A DNA stretch of 64,000 nt from Streptomyces acidicola (GCF_009377235.1 NZ_VMNX01000010.1:1-64000); one strand, 5' to 3'; positions 41,654-51,249 are shown, numbered from the stretch's first letter. Program-made: numbers and translations. The notes: generated by a model not told the origin, from the letters alone.

Positions 41654-42939
41654 GCGCCACGTCCCCCCTGTCGCCGTCCCGCCCCTCGACCGCGCTCGTC
41701 GTCGGCGGTGGAGTCATCGGCCTGGCCTGCGCCCACGAGCTCGGCCGGGCCGGGCTCAAGGTCACCGTCCTGGAGCGGGACCGGCTCGGCAGCGGGGCCT
41801 CCCGGGGCAACGCCGGTGAGGTCTGCCCCGACATCGTGGAACCGCTCGGCTCGCCGGGACTCACGGTCAAGGCCGTCGCCGGAATGCTCCGTCCCGCGAG
41901 CCCGCTGTGGATCAACCCGGTGCCGAGCGCGCGGCTGTGGGGTTTCCTGGCCCGCCTCGGGCTGCACAGCACCACCCGCCACTACACCGCGGGCGCCGCG
42001 TCCCTCGCCGCGCTCGCCGAGGGCACCTTCGCCCTCTTCGAGGAGCTGGAAGCCCTCGGCGTGCATGGCGAGGCCGCCAAGAACGGTTTCCTGTTCGCCT
42101 ACCCGTCGTACGAGGAGGCCGAGCACGGGCTCGCCGCGCTCCGCAGGCTGGGGGCTCCCGTCACCGCCGGACCACCGCTCACCGCGCTTGCCCTGGCCGA
42201 CCTCGAACCCGCGCTCGGGCCCGCCGCCCGAGCCGGTTTCGTCGTCGAGCACCAGTGGTCGCTCGACCCCACGCGCTTCGTCGACTCCCTCGCGCGGCGG
42301 CTGCGGGCCGACGGGGCCACCCTGGTCGAGGGCGCCCGCGTCACCGCCGTGCACCGGGCCGGGGGCCGGACCGAAGTGCGGACCAGCGCGGGGACGTACG
42401 GCGCCGATGTCGTCGTCATCGCCGCCGGGGTGTGGTCGCGTGAGCATCTGCGCGGACTCGGCGTGGACGTCGACCTGGTGGCGGGCAAGGGGTACAGCTT
42501 CGCGGTCCCGGCCGACGAACCGCCGGCGCGCCTGGTCCACCTGGGCTCGGCCAAGGCCGTGCTCACCCCGCTCGGCAAGCGGGTGCGGGTCGCCGGGACC
42601 ATGGAGTTCGACCGGGACCCGGACCGGTTCCGGCAGCGCCGGGTCGACGCCATCGCCCGTGCCGCCCGTCCGTATCTGCCCGGCGCGGAGTGGGAGCGGC
42701 GGGAGCAGGAGTGGATGGGCCCGCGCCCCATGACACCCGACGGGCTGCCCCTGATCGGCCCGGTCCCGGGGCGGCCGGGTGTCTTCCTCGCGACGGGGCA
42801 CAACATGCTCGGCCTCATGCTGGCCCCCGCCACCGGGCGGCTGATCGCCGGTCTCGTGACGGGGACGGCGGACTCGACGCTGGCCGCCCGCTTCGCCCCC
42901 CGGCGGGTCGCCCGGCGGGCACGCGGCGTCCCGCGCTGA
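41650..42939 (+). CDS. FAD-dependent oxidoreductase, D-amino-acid dehydrogenase-like
   Basis: A 429-residue DAO-family flavoprotein. The dinucleotide motif is ALVVGGGVIGLACAHELGRA (residues ~15-34) with LERDRLGSGASRGNAGEVCP right after, the pattern of DadA-type D-amino-acid dehydrogenases. The C-terminal FAD contact is WMGPRPMTPDGLPLIGPVPG and FLATGHNMLGLMLAPATG. Such enzymes oxidise D-amino acids, sarcosine or 4-hydroxyproline epimers to imino acids. The GTG at 41650 overlaps the transporter stop (GTGA). Under a CdaR-like regulator, uptake and deamination of a small amino or hydroxy acid is the likely role. Confidence 0.9.
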   Translation: MSATSPLSPSRPSTALVVGGGVIGLACAHELGRAGLKVTVLERDRLGSGASRGNAGEVCPDIVEPLGSPGLTVKAVAGMLRPASPLWINPVPSARLWGFLARLGLHSTTRHYTAGAASLAALAEGTFALFEELEALGVHGEAAKNGFLFAYPSYEEAEHGLAALRRLGAPVTAGPPLTALALADLEPALGPAARAGFVVEHQWSLDPTRFVDSLARRLRADGATLVEGARVTAVHRAGGRTEVRTSAGTYGADVVVIAAGVWSREHLRGLGVDVDLVAGKGYSFAVPADEPPARLVHLGSAKAVLTPLGKRVRVAGTMEFDRDPDRFRQRRVDAIARAARPYLPGAEWERREQEWMGPRPMTPDGLPLIGPVPGRPGVFLATGHNMLGLMLAPATGRLIAGLVTGTADSTLAARFAPRRVARRARGVPR

Positions 42940-43073
42940 CCGACGGCTCGCGTCCGGTGTCGGCCGACAGGGTGTGACGTCGCGAATCGCCGGTCCGCCG
43001 CCACCGGGCGCACCGGGTGCGGCGGTCTACGCTGACCTCCCGATCGCCTCGCCCCGCCCGGAGGAACTACGCG

Positions 43074-43478
43074 ATGGACGCCGACATCCGGACCAGGGCC
43101 GCGATCGAGGAGCACTGGCGGGCGTCCGAGCGCGGGGACACCGAGGCCGAGCACGCCGTCTACGCCCCGGACGCGATCCTCGACTACCCGCAGTCGGGCG
43201 AACGCTTCCGGGGCCGCGCGGCGATCGCGGCGCAGCGTGGCGGGCACCCCGCCGACCGGCATTTCACGGTGCGGCGGATCGTCGGCGGCGGGGATCTGTG
43301 GGTGAGCGAGTGCGTGATCAGCTACGACGGGGTGCCCACCTACTCGGTGAGCGTTATGGAGTTCACCGACGGGCAAGTAGCGCACGAGACGCAGTACTTC
43401 GCGGACGGGTTCGGCGCGCCCGCGTGGCGGACGGCACTCGCGGAGCCGATGCCGGGCCGGAAGATCACCCGGGCCTGA
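43074..43478 (+). CDS. SnoaL-like NTF2-fold protein
   Basis: A 134-residue NTF2-like protein: TRAAIEEHWRASERGDTEAE, HAVYAPDAILDYPQSGERFR and GRAAIAAQRGG, then VSVMEFTDGQVAHETQYFAD. The YPQSGERFRGR segment is common in ketosteroid-isomerase-like proteins. GGAGGA lies 8 nt before the ATG. It is 134 bp downstream of the FAD oxidoreductase and may be a separate unit; a strong hairpin follows it. Confidence 0.85.
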   Translation: MDADIRTRAAIEEHWRASERGDTEAEHAVYAPDAILDYPQSGERFRGRAAIAAQRGGHPADRHFTVRRIVGGGDLWVSECVISYDGVPTYSVSVMEFTDGQVAHETQYFADGFGAPAWRTALAEPMPGRKITRA

Positions 43479-43485
43479 TCCGGAA

Positions 43486-43514
43486 CGGGTGACTCCTCGG
43501 GCAGACGTCACCCG
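43486..43514. terminator. 8-bp stem hairpin terminator
   Basis: CGGGTGAC at 43486-43493 pairs with GTCACCCG at 43507-43514 across a 13-nt loop, just after the SnoaL-like stop codon. Confidence 0.65.
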
Positions 43515-43694
43515 CCGGTCACCCTGAAGTAGCCCAGATTAACTTCGTGCGGCGCGGCGAACACGGACTCACGGCGGGTTCCTATAAATCCGGTCAAGAG
43601 GGTCGCCTTTCGGGTGTGATGCGCGTAGACAGTGCGTGACCTGTATGAACGTGCATCGATTGCACATACCGCGAAAAGCAGACTCGGAGAACCC

Positions 43695-44498
43695 ATGCGG
43701 ATGCGTACGTCCCTCAGAGCCGCCGCGCTGATCGGCGCCTGCGCCGTCGCCGGTGGCGCCCTGTTCGGTGCCGGTGCGGCCACCGCCGGACAGTCGACGG
43801 CCAACTCCACCAAGGAGCCCTACAACATCGGGCTGCTGGTGAAGGACATCGACACCTACTACGGCATCACGACGGACAGCGCCGGCGTGTACCAGGCGTC
43901 GCCGACCAGCCCGTACGCCAAGGACCTCGCGAAGATCGACGCCGACGCCAAGAAGTACGTCGACCAGGCGGCCACCAAGGCGAAGCAGAAGCACCAGAAG
44001 CCCGCGGTCGTCTTCGACATCGACGACACGCTGCTGCTGAGCCTCGACTACGAGAAGCGCTACAACTACACGTACAACTCGGCGTCCTGGGCGGACTACA
44101 TCAACCGCGCCGACCGGCCGAGCGTCTTCGGCAGCGCCGACCTCGTCCGCTACGCCCAGAAGAAGGGCGTCGAGGTCTTCTACAACTCGGGTCTGACCGA
44201 GGCGCAGCGCCCGGCCGCCGTCGAGAACCTGAAGAAGATCGGCGTCGACGTGAACCTCGGCGCGGGCCACATGTACCTGAAGGACGCGGCCAAGCCCCCG
44301 GCGTACCTCAAGTCCTGTGCCACGCCCGGCTCCTGGACCTGCACGACCGTGCAGTACAAGTCCGGCACCCGCCAGCACATCGAGAAGGACCTCGGCTACG
44401 AGATCATCGCCAACTTCGGCGACCAGTACTCAGACCTGGACGGCGGCCACGCCGCCCGCACCTACAAGCTCCCGAACCCGACGTATTTCGTCGGCTAG
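43695..44498 (+). CDS. Secreted HAD-family acid phosphatase (subfamily IIIB)
   Basis: A 267-residue exported protein. The N-terminus is a Sec signal peptide (MRMRTSLRAAALIGACAVAG then alanine/glycine-rich to ATAGQ). The HAD motif I is PAVVFDIDDTLLLSLDYEK (DxDxT) and motif II lies in VEVFYNSGLTEAQRP. It belongs to the acid phosphatase/5'-nucleotidase lipoprotein e(P4)-like group. Secreted members release phosphate from organic phosphates. The start follows GGAGA. A short AT-richer region upstream (43540-43690) probably holds its promoter. Confidence 0.9.
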   Translation: MRMRTSLRAAALIGACAVAGGALFGAGAATAGQSTANSTKEPYNIGLLVKDIDTYYGITTDSAGVYQASPTSPYAKDLAKIDADAKKYVDQAATKAKQKHQKPAVVFDIDDTLLLSLDYEKRYNYTYNSASWADYINRADRPSVFGSADLVRYAQKKGVEVFYNSGLTEAQRPAAVENLKKIGVDVNLGAGHMYLKDAAKPPAYLKSCATPGSWTCTTVQYKSGTRQHIEKDLGYEIIANFGDQYSDLDGGHAARTYKLPNPTYFVG

Positions 44499-44513
44499 GG
44501 GCTTTCGTTTGGA

Positions 44514-45105
44514 TCACCGGGCGGACCATAGGAAGACGCCTGCGATGTGGAGTCCCGCCAGGTAGACGGTCGCGGTCTTCTGGTAGCGGGTCGCGATGCC
44601 TCGCCACTGCTTCAGGCGGTTGATGCACCGTTCGACGGTGTTGCGCTGCTTGTAGATCTCACGATCGAAGGCCGGCGGCCTGCCGCCCCGACTGCCCCGT
44701 CGGAGGCGGTGGCCGCGCTGGTCCGCCGGGATCGGAATCACTGTCCGGATGCCGCGCTTGCGCCGATGGTCGCGGATCGCGCGGGACGAGTAGGCCCTGT
44801 CCGCCAGGACCACGTCCGGTCTGGTGCGCGGACGGCCCCGTTGCCGGGGAACGCGCTGGCGGGTCATGACGGCGGTGAAGGCGGGTGCGTCACCCGCTTT
44901 CCCGGCGGTAAGGACGAACGCCAGGGGCCGGCAGCGGGCATAGGCCGCGAGGTGGATCTTGGTGGTCAGCCCGCCGCCGGACGTGCCGATGGCGTGGTCG
45001 GCGGGTTCGCCGGCCGGGGCCCCTTTTTGCGGGCTCCGGCCGCGTGCTGGTGAGCCCGCACGATGGAGGAGTCCACCGACACGGCCCAGGTGACCCCGTG
45101 ACAAT
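44514..45105 (-). pseudogene. IS5-family transposase, frameshifted and 5'-truncated
   Basis: The minus strand encodes WAVSVDSSIVRAHQHAAGA (first catalytic Asp), then after a frame change GGGLTTKIHLAAYARCRPLA, DVVLADRAYSSRAIRDHRRK (second Asp) and NTVERCINRLKQWRGIATRY (catalytic Glu). The shift comes from one missing G in a G-run near 45020. The N-terminal ~100 residues are lost at 45105, where plus-strand integrase sequence begins. Confidence 0.82.
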
Positions 45106-45690
45106 GTTCTCGCCCAACTCGATGCCCTGCACGGCTGGCAGCGGCAGTACACGCTGATCGCGCTGCGGTCATTATTCGGCAAGGCGAAGAAGAACGGCAC
45201 CATCTTCAAGAACCCGACCAGCCGCATCCGTGTCGGCCAACGTGAGTACGGCATCCTCCTGCCCCTGGAGCCTGAGCACATCGCGAACTCGGTCACCATC
45301 GTCACCACGCCTGCCGACCACCTGGTCCTTGCTCTCGCCTCAGTGCATGCCACCCGGTCCCGCGCGATCCGCCGTCTCCAGCTCGACGACCTCGACATCG
45401 GCAACCGGAAGCTCACGATCGACGGCCGTGTCCGGCGCTTGGACGACCTCACCCTGCACGTCGCCCGCGAGTGGTTGGACTTTCGCCGCCCGCTCTGGCC
45501 CGACACCGCCAATCCTCACCTGCTGATCAACAAGTTCACCGCGCTGGGCACCGGCCCGGTCAGTCGGGTTTCCCTCACCGCACCGCTTCGCGGTCAGGCC
45601 GCCACACTGGAACGGCGAGCCGACACGCGCACTCCGCCCGCGCTCTCCTGGAACGGCCCATGGCGGCCCGGTAGCCTTGCCTGGACACCG
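45106..45690 (+). pseudogene. Tyrosine recombinase (integrase) internal fragment
   Basis: The plus-strand frame reads LDALHGWQRQYTLIALRSLF, GKAKKNGTIFKNPTSRIRVG, then LVLALASVHATRSRAIRRLQ and LDDLTLHVAREWLDFRRPLW, NPHLLINKFTALGTGPVS. This is the core of a Tn554/TnpB-like actinobacterial tyrosine recombinase, including the catalytic Arg region. N- and C-terminal parts (with the HxxR and Tyr boxes) are missing; homology fades at about 45615. It is fused directly to the IS5 remnant. Confidence 0.7.
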
Positions 45691-45823
45691 GACGAGTTAA
45701 TCCGAAGTTTCGGCCCGTCAAAGGGGCGAGGGTGTCCAAGATCCGTGTGTGACGACAGCCCTGAACACCCTCCTCCGATCTCGTCGTCGATCTTCACGTA
45801 CAGTGCGGTCAGCCCGCCACGGG

Positions 45824-45905
45824 CGCGCTGCTGCTGGACACCGGGCTGCGGATCGGCGAGGCCCTGGGCCTGCGGCACGAGGACATCGAGCCGGCCGAGC
45901 CGAGG
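45824..45905 (+). pseudogene. Second tyrosine-recombinase fragment
   Basis: A short frame reads TGALLLDTGLRIGEALGLRH and EDIEPAEP, the conserved Arg box (DTGxRxGEALGLRxED) of a TnpA-like recombinase distinct from the fragment at 45106. Only about 27 codons survive before the convergent membrane-protein gene. Confidence 0.6.
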
Positions 45906-45907
45906 CT

Positions 45908-46963
45908 TTACCCGATCGGGGCACCGGACGGCACCCGGGCCTCTCCCGTGCCGCCGTCGAGCCGCTCGCGCTGGCACGCGAGCAGGACACCCATCGGCGC
46001 CAGCGCCAAGGGCAGAAGCACGAGCGCTACCGCAACCGGGGTGATGATGACGAGGACGCCGGTAACCCACACGTTGTCTCCGGTGGTGGCCAGCATGAGC
46101 AGCCCCGCCCAGTGCGCCACGTACGTCCCGAGCCACTTCAGCACCATGAAGGCGACGGCGACCGCGACCGTACTCAGCAGGAAGATCCCGGTGGTGCGCA
46201 GACGTGCAGTACGGGTCAGAGTCCAGGAACGGCGCATCGCTGCCGTCGCCGAGGAGTTGTCCGCCACCCGTACGGTGGTGGCCAGTGAGAAGCGGGCCAG
46301 GAGGACGAACCCGAGCGCCCAGATCACGACGGGCAGGATCCGGCCCACCAGGATGAACTGCACGGTCGCGGGATCATGGTACGTGGGCCACACGACCCCG
46401 GGCACCATCTCCAACTCGACGACAACCAGGACGAGCAGGCCCGCCAGTCCCGGGACGAGGGCGCACACCAGGGTCAGCAACTGGACGCGGAGGGCGGCCC
46501 CGAGGTGCGGACGGGAGCGGCGCCACAGCGCGCGAAGGGACAGAGCACCGGGGGCCGTGGCAGCGCCCGTGCCCGCCGCCGCGCGTTCCCGCTCGTACGC
46601 GACGGTGACGGCCTGGGCGGTGAGCAGCCAGGCGATCGAGACCATGGCGACGAGGAGCAGCAGCGGGTACACGCAGAACGCGACCTTGACGAGGCTGTCC
46701 CACTGGTCGGCGTACGCGACGTAGGAGTCCTCGTATTCGATGGCGAGCTCGGCGGCTCTTCTGGCTTCCAGGAAGAGGCCCCACGACGCGGCGAACGCAC
46801 CTGCCACGATCCCCCCTCCGACAAGCAGCGCCGCCGCGCCGGCCAGGACGGCGGAGCCGAACACGGGGCGCCGATTGCGGCCGGTGATCCGCAGGGCCTC
46901 GGCCACAACGGGGGTGCCGGCCCGGCGGTCGTCCGAGCTGATCACAGGACGGCTGCCCGTCAT
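45908..46963 (-). CDS. Multi-pass membrane protein, function unknown
   Basis: A 351-residue integral membrane protein with about six hydrophobic segments: FGSAVLAGAAALLVGGGIVA, VAFCVYPLLLLVAMVSIAWL, LLTLVCALVPGLAGLLVLVV, ILPVVIWALGFVLLARFSLA, TTGIFLLSTVAVAVAFMVLK and VTGVLVIITPVAVALVLLPL. It resembles the DUF7544/YciC-like glycerophosphodiester-phosphodiesterase-associated membrane proteins common in Streptomyces (repeated LARFSLA...RRSWTLT pattern), with no enzymatic motif. The start at 46961-46963 follows GAAGGTG. The final residues may be altered by the abutting integrase fragment. Confidence 0.75.
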   Translation of the reverse strand: MTGSRPVISSDDRRAGTPVVAEALRITGRNRRPVFGSAVLAGAAALLVGGGIVAGAFAASWGLFLEARRAAELAIEYEDSYVAYADQWDSLVKVAFCVYPLLLLVAMVSIAWLLTAQAVTVAYERERAAAGTGAATAPGALSLRALWRRSRPHLGAALRVQLLTLVCALVPGLAGLLVLVVVELEMVPGVVWPTYHDPATVQFILVGRILPVVIWALGFVLLARFSLATTVRVADNSSATAAMRRSWTLTRTARLRTTGIFLLSTVAVAVAFMVLKWLGTYVAHWAGLLMLATTGDNVWVTGVLVIITPVAVALVLLPLALAPMGVLLACQRERLDGGTGEARVPSGAPIG

Positions 46964-47296
46964 GCCGCACCTTCTCTGTTCACGGGCCTGTGGACGGCGG
47001 CGTACGAGCGGTGCCACCACTGGGTGGCGTAATGGACCATCCTAGCCGCCGTCAGCGCCGCGCCCATCGCCTCCCGGTGGCGGAGGACCCCGCCCGGCAG
47101 CCCGCCGGAACGTCAGCAGCGGCTTGCCGTCCGCGCCGCTTTGGCGGGGCCGCGAGCCTCGAAGCACAGTGTGATGCTGTCAATGTCCCGCCGTCAGTGA
47201 AGGACTGTCTTCGATCAGGCTTCATCTGTCGCGGCAAATGCCGGATTTACTGCGGCGGAGCCTCTACCGTGATCATCGCGACCTGCGGCGGACGAT
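46964..47296. other. Intergenic, nothing recognised
   Basis: About 330 bp between divergent genes. No convincing reading frame or repeat is seen. Confidence 0.4.
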
Positions 47297-47665
47297 TCCG
47301 GCCTCCGGGGCGAGGTGTACGCGCTACACCGACCGGCTGGCGGAAGAAGTCCAGCGCCGCCCCGAGGCGTCCATCCAGCCGCTCTTGGATGCCGTGGCCG
47401 GCTACACGATGCGCCAGGTCCTTCACGAGGCGATCTACCAGTCCGAACCGGAACACCGGCCCGAGGACCTCGCCGATGCCCTCAGCCTGGTCCGCGCCGC
47501 CCGTGCGGCCGTCGACGCAGCCGAGGGCGGCCTGATGCTCGCCGGATCGCCGAGGCCCTCGGCGTGGACTCCGAACAGGCCGGCCAAAGCCGCTATCGGC
47601 GCCGCGTCGGCAACCTCAACCGTTCTGAATCCGGGAGGGAAGCGCTCCGGTCAGCGGTCACCTGA
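47297..47665 (+). pseudogene. Helix-turn-helix hypothetical protein, frameshifted
   Basis: One frame reads RYTDRLAEEVQRRPEASIQP, LLDAVAGYTMRQVLHEAIYQ and DALSLVRAARAAVDAAEG. It then shifts near 47535 to RRIAEALGVDSEQAGQSRYR, RRVGN. The joined product matches a common Streptomyces small protein with a sigma-type HTH at its C-terminus (ARIAEALGVDxxQAAQxRYRRR), with a few codons deleted at the shift. The start is uncertain. It is probably a decayed regulator. Confidence 0.6.
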
Positions 47666-47690
47666 AGGTTGGGAAGGGAGCGTGTGGCGC

Positions 47691-48629
47691 TCAGTCGTAC
47701 AGGACGACGAGTCGGCCGATGACCTCTCCGCGTTCGAGCTTGCCGATGCCGTCGCCGATCTGGTCGAAGCCGATGTGAGTGATGCGGGACGTGACCTTGC
47801 CGTCGGCGATGAGCTGGAGGACCGCTTGGCAGTCCTCGGGGGTACCCGCCTGGGAGCCGGTGAGCATGACCTGATTGAGAGTGAGTGCCTGAAGGTTGAT
47901 GGTGCCTTCGCCGACGCCCAGACCCACCAGCACGACGCGTCCGTCGCGCCGTACGGCTTCCACCGCCGCGTTGGTCGTGGTGCCGAATCCGGCGAAGTCC
48001 ACGATGACATCGAGCTTCTTGTCGGCGAATGCGGCCATGTCCGCCGCGACGTCCGTGACTCCGAGTTCACGGGCGAACGCGTGCACCTTCTCGTTCTTCT
48101 CGACCACGAAGACTTCGGCACCGACGGCGAGGGCTATCTGAGCACCCAGCGAGCCCAGCCCGCCGAATCCGATGACACCCACCTTGGTGCCGGCCGTCAC
48201 AGCTCCCTGCACGATCATGGCGTGGTAGGAGGTGAGCCCCGCGTCGGTCGCGGCGGCCGCCTGATCCCACGCGATGCCGTCAGGCAGCGGGATCGCCAGG
48301 TTCTCGCGTACCGCGACCTTGGGCTGGAAGCCGCCGTTCGACGAGGTGCCCGGGCCTTCGATCGCGGCGGGCACGGCGACTCTGTCGCCGACGGCGAAGC
48401 GACGGGCACCGGGACCGGTGGAAGCGACGACGCCCGCGATCTCGTGCCCGAGGGTGATCGGGCGGAAGGGCAGCAGGGAGGTCAGAGTGCCGTCGAGGAA
48501 TCCGACGTCACTGTGGCACAGACCGACCGCCTTCACGTCGATCACGATCTCCCCCGTGCCCGCTTCGGGTTCCGGGATGTCGTTGCGGGTGAGGGGCTTC
48601 CCGACCGCCGTGAACTGCCACGCCTTCAT
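47691..48629 (-). CDS. Zinc-dependent alcohol dehydrogenase (MDR), no structural zinc
   Basis: A 312-residue medium-chain dehydrogenase. Catalytic-zinc ligands are in KAVGLCHSDVGFLDG (Cys) and ITLGHEIAGVVASTGPG (His-Glu). The Rossmann motif is KVGVIGFGGLGSLGAQIALA (GxGxxG), with Glu/Lys in VVEKNEKVHAFA indicating NAD preference. The four-cysteine structural-zinc loop present in most ADHs is absent (AIEGPGTSSNGGF there). The start at 48627-48629 matches family proteins; the longer upstream frame is spurious. With the adjacent SDR it probably oxidises an alcohol intermediate of the catabolic cluster. Confidence 0.88.
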   Translation of the reverse strand: MKAWQFTAVGKPLTRNDIPEPEAGTGEIVIDVKAVGLCHSDVGFLDGTLTSLLPFRPITLGHEIAGVVASTGPGARRFAVGDRVAVPAAIEGPGTSSNGGFQPKVAVRENLAIPLPDGIAWDQAAAATDAGLTSYHAMIVQGAVTAGTKVGVIGFGGLGSLGAQIALAVGAEVFVVEKNEKVHAFARELGVTDVAADMAAFADKKLDVIVDFAGFGTTTNAAVEAVRRDGRVVLVGLGVGEGTINLQALTLNQVMLTGSQAGTPEDCQAVLQLIADGKVTSRITHIGFDQIGDGIGKLERGEVIGRLVVLYD

Positions 48630-48720
48630 ATGCGTTCCCTTCTCGTCCACCGGTCCTCTGTGACGGTTCGACCGCCGAGGACCGGTGAACCTTGTGCTGG
48701 TCTCCGGCCGCTCGTTCCGG

Positions 48721-49602
48721 TTACGCGGAGTCGTGCTTGGCGGCGGCGGAGAAGTTGGGGTCGACGCCGGTGACACCCATGGCGGTGAACGCCTTCCCGA
48801 CGACGGCGCCCATGTCGAGGTGGGAGACGGAGGTGATGCCGCCGTCGACGGCGATGTGCTGGCCGGTGATGAACGCGGAGCGGTCGCCGGCGAAGAACAG
48901 GGCGGCGTTGGCCAGGTCGCGGGGCAGACCACCGCGGCCGATCGGGTGCAGTTCCCCGAGCGGCTCCTTGAGTGCTTCGACGAACGCCGGGTACTGCGAG
49001 GGATCGAGGTCGGTCCCCTTCGCCATGATCGGTGTGAGGATGAGGCCCGGCATGATGACGTTGGAGCGGATCTTGTAGGGGGCCAGTTCGTGGGTGGCGG
49101 TCCGGGCGACCTGAAGCACTCCGGCCTTGGCCGCGTCGTACGACACCGAGGACAGGCCGGCCTGGATACCGGCGATGCTCGACATGGAGACGATGCTGCC
49201 TCCGGTGCCCTGCTCCTTCATCCGGCGGCCTGCGTACGTGTGGCCCAGGACCACGGAACGGAGCAGAAGGTCGGTGGTCCGGGTGAAGCCGTCGGGGTCG
49301 AGGTCGAGGAGCCCGCTCTGCTCACCGAGGGCTCCGGCGTTGTTCACCATGACATTCAGCCCGCCGTACTGACTCACGGCGCGGGCGATGAGCGCCTCCA
49401 CGTCGGCCGCCACCGTGACGTCGGTGTGCTGGAAGGTGACGTCGTCACCGAGTTCCTTGTGCAGGGCGTGACCGGCCTCGTCGTCGATGTCGCCGACGAC
49501 GATCCGCGCGCCCTCCTCCAGGAAGACGTCCACGATGCCACGGCCGATGCCGCTCACCCCTCCGGTGACGACGGCGACCTTGCCGGTGAGTTCCTGTGCC
49601 AT
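48721..49602 (-). CDS. SDR-family oxidoreductase
   Basis: A 293-residue classical SDR. It has KVAVVTGGVSGIGRGIVDVF (TGxxxGIG), the acidic VVGDIDDEAG indicating NAD use, NNAGALGEQSG, the catalytic Ser in IVSMSSIAGIQ and Tyr-x-x-x-Lys in SVSYDAAKAGVLQVA. It is about 40 residues longer than usual, with a C-terminal tail (AFTAMGVTGVDPNFSAA). It lies 91 bp upstream of the Zn-ADH on the same strand and is divergent from the TetR regulator at 49729. A likely role is oxidation of a hydroxy-intermediate; GGAGGTACGCGGGA precedes the ATG. Confidence 0.9.
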   Translation of the reverse strand: MAQELTGKVAVVTGGVSGIGRGIVDVFLEEGARIVVGDIDDEAGHALHKELGDDVTFQHTDVTVAADVEALIARAVSQYGGLNVMVNNAGALGEQSGLLDLDPDGFTRTTDLLLRSVVLGHTYAGRRMKEQGTGGSIVSMSSIAGIQAGLSSVSYDAAKAGVLQVARTATHELAPYKIRSNVIMPGLILTPIMAKGTDLDPSQYPAFVEALKEPLGELHPIGRGGLPRDLANAALFFAGDRSAFITGQHIAVDGGITSVSHLDMGAVVGKAFTAMGVTGVDPNFSAAAKHDSA

Positions 49603-49728
49603 TCCCGCGTACCTCCTTGGACGGCGGAAGACTGCCGGACCCGGCCGCCGCGCCCGAGCCGTCCACCCTGGTCAGACAATAATGGTACTTGGTTCCGAAA
49701 TTCATCCGAGTGGTGAGGACGCGCTGAC

Positions 49729-50352
49729 ATGACCCAAGCCAGGCGACCCCGGGGACGACCGCCGCTGTCCTCGCGCGAGAAGGTCGAGGCGGTGGCGATC
49801 GAACTGTTCCTGGAACACGGCTACTCCGGGACCAGCCTCGCGACGATCATCGAGGCCTGCGGCGTCAGCAAGACGACGTTCTTCCGCTACTTCGCGTCGA
49901 AGTCGGAGATCATCTGGTACGCCTTCGACACACACACGCGCCACCTGCGCCGACTGCTGGCGGAGGCGGACTCGTCCGAGCCGGCCATGACAGTGGTCCG
50001 GACATGCGTCGTGGACGCCTTGCGCGCTTCCATCGACGAGCGTGGAATCTGGATGAAACGCTTCATCATTCTCGACGGTTCCCCCGAGCTCAGGCCCGAG
50101 GGGTCGACCCAGTGGACCAGTTGGGCCGATGCGGTCAGCGAATACGTGGCCGGGCGTCTGGGCGTGAGCGAGCGCGGCCTGGTGCCGGCGAGCATCGGTG
50201 GCGCTGTCCAGGCCGCTTACCTCGCCACCCTCCGCGGCTGGCAGACCTCCTCGAAGCCTGTCTCCGAACTGCTGCTCGAACTTGAGGCGGATCTCGCGCC
50301 GCTGTGCGACGTGCTCCAGGGGTGGCTGGACCGGCAGGGGCCACGTCGGTGA
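49729..50352 (+). CDS. TetR/AcrR-family regulator
   Basis: A 207-residue TetR protein. The HTH reads AIELFLEHGYSGTSLATIIE and ACGVSKTTFFRYFASKSEII. The ligand domain contains WMKRFIILDGSPELRPEGST, typical of the MftR-like acyl-CoA-responsive TetR group. The AT-rich 126-bp divergent region (ACAATAATGGTACTTGG) separates it from the SDR gene and likely holds operators for both. It probably represses the ADH/SDR unit until a CoA-type inducer binds. Confidence 0.88.
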   Translation: MTQARRPRGRPPLSSREKVEAVAIELFLEHGYSGTSLATIIEACGVSKTTFFRYFASKSEIIWYAFDTHTRHLRRLLAEADSSEPAMTVVRTCVVDALRASIDERGIWMKRFIILDGSPELRPEGSTQWTSWADAVSEYVAGRLGVSERGLVPASIGGAVQAAYLATLRGWQTSSKPVSELLLELEADLAPLCDVLQGWLDRQGPRR

Positions 50353-50379
50353 GCCGCCACGCAGCCGCACTCACAGAAC

Positions 50380-51156
50380 TCAGCGGACCGAGATCAGACC
50401 GCCGTCCACCGGGATGAGCTGGCCGGTGATGAAATGGGACGCGTCGCCGGCGAGGAAGACCAGGACCGGCGCCAGGTCCTTCGCCGGGTCGCCGAACCTG
50501 CCTCCGAGCGGGATCTGCTCCGCCGTCTCCTTGTCGTGCGCTGCAAGCGCCTCGGGCGAGAGCGCTTCGCGGAACTTCTCGTACATGGGGGTGACCACAT
50601 ACGGAAGGACGGCGTTGACCCGGATTCCAGCGGGGCCCCAGTCGCGGGCGACGCTGCGGGTCCAGGTGTGTACCGCGGCCTTGGTGGCGCCGTAGACCGC
50701 GTTGTTCCGCTCCGCGGTCAGGCCCGATTCCGAGCCGAAGTTGATGATCGCGCCCGAGCCGGTCTCCTTCATCAGGGAGAAGGCCGCCGCGTTGGTGTGA
50801 ACGGTGCCGAAGAAGTTGATGTGGAAGATGGTCTCCAGTAGGTCCTGCGGAACGTCATGGGCGGGGGCGTGGCGCTGGATGCCCGCCACATTGACGAGGA
50901 CGTCGAGCCCGCCCATGCGGGCGGACGCCTGGGCGAAGACGGAGTTCACCTCCTCGCGGTCGCCGACGTCGGCGCGTGAGAAGGTGACCGATCCGGGACC
51001 GGCCTTGGCGGCTTCTTCGGCCACCTTGAGGCCGGTTTCCTCGTTGATGTCGAGGGACGTCACGGTGGCGCCCTCGGACGCGTAGGCGCGGACCACGGCT
51101 TCCCCGATGCCCTGTGCACCGCCGGTGACGATGATGCGTTTGCCTGCGAGTTGCAT
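50380..51156 (-). CDS. SDR-family oxidoreductase
   Basis: A 258-residue classical [33 protein letters not shown] (Asp after strand 2, NAD-type), [15 protein letters not shown], catalytic Ser in INFGSESGL and YxxxK in [15 protein letters not shown]. The cofactor-side motif NVAG has Val in place of the common Asn-Asn. The ATG at 51154-51156 has GAGGAGACGGAAGAG upstream. It is on the minus strand downstream of the LLM genes, so it is probably the last gene of that arm of the catabolic cluster. Confidence 0.9.
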   Translation of the reverse strand: MQLAGKRIIVTGGAQGIGEAVVRAYASEGATVTSLDINEETGLKVAEEAAKAGPGSVTFSRADVGDREEVNSVFAQASARMGGLDVLVNVAGIQRHAPAHDVPQDLLETIFHINFFGTVHTNAAAFSLMKETGSGAIINFGSESGLTAERNNAVYGATKAAVHTWTRSVARDWGPAGIRVNAVLPYVVTPMYEKFREALSPEALAAHDKETAEQIPLGGRFGDPAKDLAPVLVFLAGDASHFITGQLIPVDGGLISVR

Positions 51157-51249
51157 GTGCTCTTCCGTCTCCTCGCGCTGGTTGCGTGTCCTCATCGCCG
51201 TGTCCCCATCGCTCGTCATCGCTCAGAAGCGCTCCCTCTGAAGCGATCC

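Noticed and set aside
47238-48773. 511-residue plus-strand open frame running through the ADH gene
   Set aside because: The part beyond 47535 is antisense to the Zn-ADH; only the first part matches the decayed HTH protein.
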